DNA from: Babylonia areolata
Lineage: Eukaryota; Mollusca; Gastropoda; Neogastropoda; Buccinidae
Reading direction: 5' to 3'
DNA: 64,000 nucleotides
Assembly: GCF_041734735.1 (NCBI RefSeq)
Contig: NC_134878.1
Coordinates: 49,061,004 to 49,125,003, forward strand
The position numbers and the translations under genes were made by a program. Shown here piece after piece: positions 57,100 to 64,000 of this stretch (position 1 is its first letter; the number at the start of each line of letters is the position of its first letter). The notes under the pieces were generated by a model that was not told where the DNA came from, ran no database searches, and saw nothing but the letters and a program-made list of their open reading frames with translations.

Positions 57100-58680
57100 A
57101 ATTCAGCAAGGGAAAAGATGTTTGTTACTGAAACTGTGGGGCAGCATTGTTCCAAGGCCCAGAGACAGTGTGATAACTCGTGGACCAGTTTTCACTGTTG
57201 CTGTGTGCATGTTTTGTAGGCAGTGGTGGATCTCAAGACTGCTTGATGAGAGACTGTTTTGTTCTTTCGATTGGTGTCAATTTCTGATGTTGTGGCCAGA
57301 ATCATGTTTTATTTGTTGTCTGCCAGCCCTTCAGCTGTTAAACACACACACACATGCATGTGTGTATGTATGCATGCACACATGCATGCATGCACACACA
57401 CACACATAATTGTGTGTGTGTAACTATTTTTTAAAAATTAATTTGTTTATTTATTTATTTATTTTATCTGTTTAATTAATTAATTAATTAATTAATTAAT
57501 TCATACACAATTAACTTTCCCTCTCTCACCTCCACACATACAGAGAATCTCAGGCTTTCATGGGTAACTGCATTGATTATTGATTTTACCTTGACCTAAG
57601 TGTTAATATCAACTGTGCTGCCTTCATCGTAACTGAGATATCTGACTGCAGCCTCTTCTTGTTTTCCTCTTTTTTATGCTTACTTTTCTTTTCTTTTCTT
57701 TCTTTGTTTCTTCTCTCTTTCTCTCCTTTTTTTCTTCAAACGTAAATGCTAGTCAAATGATGTTTAGGATGTATACACTGCTGTCTAGGCTATAAGCAGA
57801 ACCACACACTTAGCCGACTGCGAGATCCCCGTGACAGGCTAGATAGTGCCAGACACTGATAAGTAGGTCAGCTGCTGTGCCTGCTAACCCGTCACTGACC
57901 CTTCTTTGTCTTCTATTAAAGCGTGGCAATTTGCGCGCCTCTTTTGAGCGGGCTGGTGAGCATACTCCTTTATCTGTGGCATTAATGTTTGCACTGTTGG
58001 AAAGAGCGGACACTTCTCTTTTTGTTGGTGGTAGTACTTTCCTTGGCTGGAAAATATTTTTTAAGATAGCAGTATTTACTTGACAGAACTGTGCTGACAA
58101 TTGTGACTGGCGGTGGTGTGGGTTTTTTTCATAGCAGAAGTACCGTGAGTTTGGTTTTCCTTCACATTCTGTTCTCTCACATTTTTCTTCCATTCCTTTC
58201 TTTCATTCTGTTTTCTTCTCTCTCTTTCTTTCGTGCTGTTTCCTTCCCTCTCTTTCTCTCCTTCATCCCTTCCTTTCTTTCGTTCTGTTTCCTTCTCTCT
58301 CTTTTCTTCAGTGTGCGTGAATGACTGAATCAGTGTGCCTGTGGAGTACTTGTACAAGCTGCAAAACAGTTGTGATCTTTAACACGCCACAGCTTCCTTC
58401 AGAATTTCCAGCCATCAACACAGGTTAGTGAGAGGCATGCTGATGTGTAATGCTGTGCATGGAATGTATTGTCTGCGTTGAGCGAAATTTGTGAGATTAG
58501 ATTCAGTGTGTTAAAAATGTGTCAAAATGCATGTTAACAAACTGGTGGTAAGCATACCTGCTTTTTTCAAACAGTTATCCTGAGAAAAATAATCGGATGT
58601 TCACATTTGAGTTTCCTGTCGTTTTAAAGCTAAGACTGTGCTCTTTCAGACCATACTATTCATTAAGCGATTGCGATGAC
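57100..58680. other. Non-coding DNA downstream of NEK8
   Basis: Holds a CA run (57342-57410), a TTAA repeat (57474-57501) and pyrimidine-rich DNA (58180-58310). A 127-codon frame at 57810-58193 on the minus strand shows no domain I know. No gene called. Confidence 0.4.
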
Positions 58681-58689
58681 AAGCAATGT

Positions 58690-59100
58690 GTTATCAAAAG
58701 TTAACGAAGAGGTGTTGTTTTCTCCCTGTGGCCGCTGCCATCGCGCGGAACAGCACACTGGTCTTTCTCCCTCCCAACAGCTGATAACGCCTGGAGGCGC
58801 AGCGTGAAAGAGAACTCATAGCGTTTTGTGCTCTCAGTTCTTCCAAGTTAAAGCTCTAACCCTTCCCGCGGTAGCGTGTTATTTTTAGGTGGCGCCTTTC
58901 CCTCCTGAGTTGAATGCAGGATCAAGTTCTCTCCTCGGGTGAACTAAACGTCAAGCGCTGAACACGTGTGTATAACGTTGTGTGTTTAGGGTGAACTATT
59001 TATCAATGGTTTCCCCACATCAATGGGAATTCATTTACAGCTTAGTCTTTCATGAAGGACCATGACTTTCAAACTAGGAAGCAAGGCTGCCTTGGCTCTC
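58690..59100. other. GC-richer stretch, possible promoter or 5' exon of an unidentified gene
   Basis: Base composition rises, with several CpG (ccatcgcgcgg, cccgcggtagcg). It is followed by ATGACTTTCAAACTAGG near 59061, a frame that stops after 21 codons. A 79-codon frame (59131-59370) has two hydrophobic segments. I do not recognise a family. Confidence 0.25.
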
Positions 59101-59394
59101 AGTGCTGCTGCCTTTGTGATGAGCTAGCCTTTGGGGACTGCCCCAGCGCTGACTGTCCTAAAGCTCTCTTGGCCAAGAAACTGGGGTTGTAAGTCCACAA
59201 AAATTAAAATTCTATCCCAGATTGTTGGAACAGCAGTTGCCTTCACTGCTGTTCAGACTTTCATAGTCAAACACAACTATCAGTTATTTTATTCAGTGAT
59301 TTATAGCATATTTGTTCCTTTCTGTGGTATTCTTCTGGCATTAATGGGTACTGAATGTGCACCTTGTTGAGAAAAGTTAGGAAAGGACACTGGA

Positions 59395-59705
59395 GGTAGG
59401 AAATGATGTTTTTTGTGTGCTTAATCATGAAAGAAAATAATGTTATTTGTGTGCTTCAATCATGACAGAAAATGATGATAATTCTTGTGTGTTTTAATTA
59501 AAATCATGAAAGAAAAATAATGTTACGTGTGTGTTTAAACCTTGAAAAAAAAAAGAAGAGAATATTTGTGTGCTTTTGTCTTGAGATAAAATGATAATGC
59601 TTGTGTGTTTTAACCACGAAAAGAAAATTATGACATCTTTGTACTTAAATCATGAAAGAAAATTATGATATCTGTGTGCTTGAATCATGAAAGAATATGA
59701 GAATA
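59395..59705. repeat. Minisatellite of about 45 bp, interrupted by a SINE
   Basis: About seven units of the type aatcatgaaagaaaataatg then tttgtgtgctt. The pattern resumes at 60788-60850, beyond the SINE. Confidence 0.8.
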
Positions 59706-59924
59706 TCTCCTCGCTTTGATGATGATGATGATGATGATATAGATACTTATATATCATCTATCCTCGGTCAGAGACCAAGCTCTAAGAGCTTTACAAGCAC
59801 AGGGTCATTTTCACAACAGGCTGCCCAACTGGGTGGAGCCGACAGAGAGCTTCCGTTGGGTGCTCATCATTCGTTTCCTGTGTCATTCAGTTAGGTTTCA
59901 GTCATGCATTCTCTCTCTCTCTCG

Positions 59925-60788
59925 CGGACAAGTACAATTTTATGTGTATAACTGTTTCTTTATAACCCTGCTATGTAGGGAGCTATTCTCCACTTCTGGG
60001 GGTGTGCATGCTGGGTATATTCTTGTTTCCATAACCCACTGAACGCTGACATGGATTACAGGATCTTTAACGTGCATATTTGATCTTCTGCATGCATACA
60101 CCCCCAAGGGGGGTTTAGGCACTAGCAGGTCTGCACACATGTTGACCTGGGAGGTCAGAAAAATCTCCACCCTTTACCCACCAGTGGCCGTATTCAAGAA
60201 AACATCATGCCTGAGGGTAAATGTGTACCTGTGGGTAAATCTGCCTGAGGCAAGGCAAACTGCCCGAGGGTAAGCAATATCCAGTATTCATGAGCACAAG
60301 AGTCTACCCGCGTATCTACAAACCCGAAGGCAATTTACCATTACTACCTGCCAAGGGTGACTGCCCATGAAGGAGAGGTAAATATGGCGGATCCTTTTGC
60401 AGCATTTTTCTTTTTTTTCTTTCTTTTTTTTAAAGGGAAAACAGGCATGCTTTACAGATAGCATGTGTTTTGCGAACTCTCTTGACAATTTCCCAAGCTG
60501 TGGTGTGATGAGAAGTGAAACTGAGAGCATGTGCAGATGGGAATCGTCGGGATTAAAAAAAAAAAAGACGATGGGTTAGCGGTCTGAGCGAACCGCATGT
60601 GTCTTGAATACGAAGATAACTTATCCTTCATGGTAAACTGTACCCACGGGTCCCAACCTTGCCAAAGATAACTTGCCTGAAGGCAAAATGAATTTTGTCT
60701 CGAATACGGCCCCAGGTGCACGAGGGATGGAACTCAGGAAACTTGGACGATAATCCAGCGCTCTGACCACTTGACCACTGCACCCATC
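59925..60788 (-). mobile_element. tRNA-derived SINE, family A, split by a MITE
   Basis: Body at 59925-60184 and tRNA-like head at 60713-60788, separated by the element at 60185-60712. Strongly diverged at its left end. Confidence 0.8.
60185..60712. mobile_element. 528-bp MITE inserted in a SINE
   Basis: Its ends are GGCCGTATTCAAGA and TCTCGAATACGGCC, an imperfect inverted repeat of about 14 bp. The flanking SINE sequence CAG is doubled (60182-60184 and 60713-60715), giving a 3-bp duplication. Inside, motifs like tgcctgagggtaa recur near both ends. This fits a non-autonomous Harbinger-type element; the class is inference. Confidence 0.8.
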
Positions 60789-60849
60789 ATCATGAAAGAA
60801 AATGAAAATATTTGTGTGATTTAGTCATGGAAGAAAATGATGACATGTG

Positions 60850-61579
60850 TCAGCATCAAATGATCAGTCATGATCATGCTTATGTTTTTTTTTTGTTTGT
60901 GTGTGTACTAATTTTGATTTATGTACATTTTGTGTGAATTTGGCTTTGTAAGCATGGAAAGAAAGCGAGACTTATTAGTATAACTTGTTGTAAGTGTATG
61001 AATGGATGTTGCAACAAGATGTGGTATACTTTTGCTTGTGAAAATGGTTAAATATTGTTACAAAATGTGTGATGTTATATTTGCAATTTTAACACTCACA
61101 GACACAGATGGACAGACAGGCGTACAGACAGATGAACATCTACATACATGGTTGACTTGAATTCATTTACAAAAATTGACCAGAATTCATATGAATTTCG
61201 TTGTTGTTTTTTGTTTTGCTGTTTGTGCCAAACCTTTCTAGAGTTTTCTTTATGCTGTTATGCAAAGTTTTTGAATCCACATGTTTATTATAAAGGAAAA
61301 TTTTATGAAATGACAACCACGGAAGCAAACATTGTTATGCTTACAATATCAATGCAAATCCTTTCCGTCCAGGGTTTATGGCATTTCTTTCAATTTTTGG
61401 AGCTGATCTTGTTAGCAATATTTGCAAGCCAGTTTGTTTTTATGTGACTTGTTTTGACTAAAATTATGTGTGCAATTTATATGTTGTGATTTACCTGAAA
61501 TAAAACCAATGTCAACAATCAGTTGTATCTTAGAAATGAAACTGATTGGATGAATGTACAAATATTTGCTGAACCACCA

Positions 61580-61610
<31 letters not shown>

Positions 61611-62729
61611 ACAATTCTGAACAGAGTGGCATTTTCCCGAAATAGATACACGAGAAGCAAAGTGGCTGATCCATTTCTGAAAGGGGAAAACAGTAACAAC
61701 AACAACACACACACACACACACACACGCATGCACGCGGGAGCTCACTCTCTCTCTCTCTTTCATTCCTCTCCCCAACTCCCTTTCTGCCCTAGCAAAAGG
61801 AAAATAAGTGCAAACAGTTTCAACTCAAAATGAAAGTATCACCTTGCTGGAACAAACAAAAATTGAAATAACAAATGTCTATGAGCAGTTAAACCCAAGC
61901 TTGGCTGGAATCGGCAAAGAATGGAATGAAGTCACACCGGAAGAAACCTCACATTGCTCAGTTCAGTCCACAGTTACAACCAAGCTGACGTCAAGAGGGC
62001 AAGGCATCAGGACTGATGACACTTAAAAAAAAAAAAAAAATCCATTAAAAAAAAAGAAAAAAAGCAACAACACAGATCACAGACATCAAACACGGAACAT
62101 GTGAAGTACCTCTTTAAAAGAAAAAAACAACAACAAAAACAACAACAACACGTTTATTGCAAGGAAAGAAAAAAGAAATAATGTCCAATAACTTGCAATA
62201 TTTAACCACACCATAAACTGGTTACACAGACTGAACGAGAGAACAAATTCTGTCTGTATAATTGAATATCAGCAGGGTAAACTAAATACCTAAAGGACCA
62301 TAAATGTTAGCCACCGCAGGATGGTGGTTTGGGGCAGTGCCCGTCCCAGTGAGCACATTGCTACTGTCTGTGTGTCAGAGTGTAACAGTCTGGCAAACAT
62401 CTCAAAGACTGCAAAGGCAATTCTTTTGGCATAATTTTTTTTTTACCTGCATGTAGAACTCCATAGCCCCCCTCCCCCCCCTCGCCCCCATTCTCACTCC
62501 TACTCCAACAACAACAAGAGGAGGATATTCAGCGCAAGCGTTAAGTCTGTCCTCATTGTATTGGATCACAAACTCAGATACTTAACAAAATCAAGTACTG
62601 ACAAACTCTAGACCATCATGTCGGATATGCATTAGGGTTACGAGGTTATGGTTCAACATCTTACAGCCTTTTACGGTCATCGGGGCAGTGATTTCATACC
62701 CACTGTGGTCGGCATATATATAATTTTAT
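60850..62729. other. AT-rich non-coding DNA
   Basis: Contains GT and CA runs (about 61580-61608 and 61706-61727) and A-rich tracts (62025-62060, 62118-62150). A 99-codon frame at 61148-61447 is Phe/Leu-rich with no known domain. No gene seen. Confidence 0.5.
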
Positions 62730-63103
62730 GACGGGCGGAATAGCCGAGTGGTTTAAGCGTTGGACTTTCAGTCTGAGGGTCCCGGGTTCGAATCACCGGG
62801 TAACGGCGCCTGGTGGGTAAAGGGTGGAGATTTTTCCGATCTTCCAGGTCAACATATGTGCAGACATGCTAGTGCCTGAAACCCCTTAGTGAGTATACGC
62901 ACGCAGAAGATCAAATACGCACGTTAAAGATCCTGTAACCCATGTCAGTGTTCGGTGGGTTATGGAGACACGAAAATACCCAGCATGCATAAAAAAACCA
63001 CGAAACAGTCATCGGCAAGTCGATGTTGGTCGTGTAACGGAAAATGTTAGTAATGGTCAAAGTTATGACCGCTGAACATTAATGGAAGAAGAAGAAGAAG
63101 AAG
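62730..63103 (+). mobile_element. tRNA-derived SINE, family A, variant 3' part
   Basis: Head gacgggcggaatagccgagt, B box GGTTCGAATCA, typical body to about 62990, then a different stretch before the GAA tail. Confidence 0.88.
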
Positions 63104-63149
63104 GTGGTGACCAGTCCTCTTTCCGCCATTATAATTTCAAGCGAAGTCA

Positions 63150-63918
63150 GGGAGTGACACGGGGGGAGTATTGACATGGGGGAGCATTGACACGGGGGAG
63201 TATCGACACGGGGGAATATCGACATATAGGGGAGTATGGACATGGGGGAGTATTGACACGGGGGGAGCATCGACACGAGGGGAGTATCGACACGGGGGGA
63301 GTATCGACACGGGGGAGTATCGACACGGGGGGAGTACTAACACGGGGGGAGTATCGACACGGGGGAGTACTAACACGGGGGGAGTACTAACACGGGGGAG
63401 TATCGACACGGGGGGAGTACTAACACGGGGGAGTATCGACACGGGGGGAGTACTAACACGGGGGAGTATCGACACGGGGGGGAGTACTAACACGGGGGGA
63501 GTATCGACACGGGGGGAGTACTGACACGAGGGGAGTATCGACACGGGGGGAGTACTGACACGGGGGGAGTACTGACACGAGGGGAGTATCGACACGGGGG
63601 GAGTACTGACACGGGGGGAGTACTGACACGGGGGAGTATCGACACGGGGGGAGTACTGACACGGGGGAGTATCGACACGGGGGGAGTATCGACACGGGGG
63701 GAGTATCGACACGAGGGGAGTATCGACACGGGGGGAGTACTGACACGGGGGGAGTATCGACACGGGGGGATTATCGACACGGGGGGAGTACTAACACGGG
63801 GGAGTATCGGTGCGGGGGGAGTACTGACGCGGGGGGAGTACTCACACGGGGGAGTATCGACACGGGGGGAGTACTAACACGGGGGGAGTATCGACACGGG
63901 GGGAGTATCGACACACTC
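63150..63918 (+). repeat. G-rich minisatellite with alternating unit types
   Basis: About 45 units of 15-17 bp. Each has a run of five or six G, then AGTATCGACAC, AGTACTGACAC or AGTACTAACAC. Unit types are interleaved in blocks. The long Pro/Ser/Val-rich frame on the minus strand (63137-63763) and the Gly/Thr frames on the plus strand are artefacts of the repeat. Confidence 0.95.
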
Positions 63919-64000
63919 CCCGCCCCTCCCACACCGCCCCCCCTCCCCATGAACACCTGGAAGGAGAGAGGAAAATGGGAGTGAAGTACCTTTTCCAAGG

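Noticed and set aside
57810-58193. 127-codon minus-strand frame downstream of NEK8
   Set aside because: No known domain, a pyrimidine-rich upstream part, and no splice or promoter support.
61148-61447. 99-codon Phe/Leu/Cys-rich frame
   Set aside because: AT-rich DNA gives such frames easily. No homologue is recognised and no splice or promoter signs.
63137-63763. 208-codon Pro/Ser/Val/Leu-rich open frame on the minus strand
   Set aside because: It is the G-rich minisatellite read as protein. No start context, no domain, and other frames are equally open.

Overview
This is animal nuclear DNA. It holds two intron-rich genes, dense CA/GT microsatellites, many tRNA-derived SINEs, LINE 3' ends, TTAA-flanked DNA transposons and other short insertions. 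The repeat style and protein similarity suggest a lophotrochozoan, most likely a gastropod mollusc; that placement is inference and was not tested by search.

Layout. Positions 1-5247 are repeat-bearing DNA downstream of DBT. From 24189 down to 5248 on the minus strand lies a complete DBT gene, the E2 transacylase of the branched-chain alpha-keto acid dehydrogenase: 11 coding exons and 515 predicted residues. A 608-bp gap (24190-24797) separates its start codon from that of NEK8 on the plus strand. NEK8 runs from 24798 to 55707 with 17 coding exons and 691 predicted residues (692 in human), giving a NIMA-family kinase domain and a C-terminal RCC1-like propeller. Exon phases agree at every junction in both genes, which is the main support for the models. 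From 55708 to 64000 there is only repeat-rich DNA; a GC-richer stretch near 58690-59100 could be the start of another gene but I could not identify one.

The two genes have unrelated jobs: mitochondrial branched-chain amino acid breakdown and ciliary signalling. Their link is a shared head-to-head start region.

The most unusual content lies in the introns. At several exon edges the exon-intron boundary itself has been copied into tandem arrays. These are the DBT exon 10 acceptor (about 17 extra copies), NEK8 exon 4 donor (3), exon 7 donor (2), exon 9 donor (about 15), exon 14 donor (about 18) and exon 15 acceptor (about 19). NEK8 intron 14 is built almost wholly from copies of its own two splice sites plus one SINE. 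NEK8 exon 8 and exon 12 donors also open directly into GT-rich tandem arrays. A second highlight is a 4,100-bp foldback element in DBT intron 1, with arms of about 2 kb and a perfect 8-bp target duplication. Others are a family of 0.5-kb insertions sitting about 30-36 nt downstream of three NEK8 donors, several TTAA-flanked elements, a nested minisatellite/SINE/MITE stack, and a G-rich minisatellite at the right edge.
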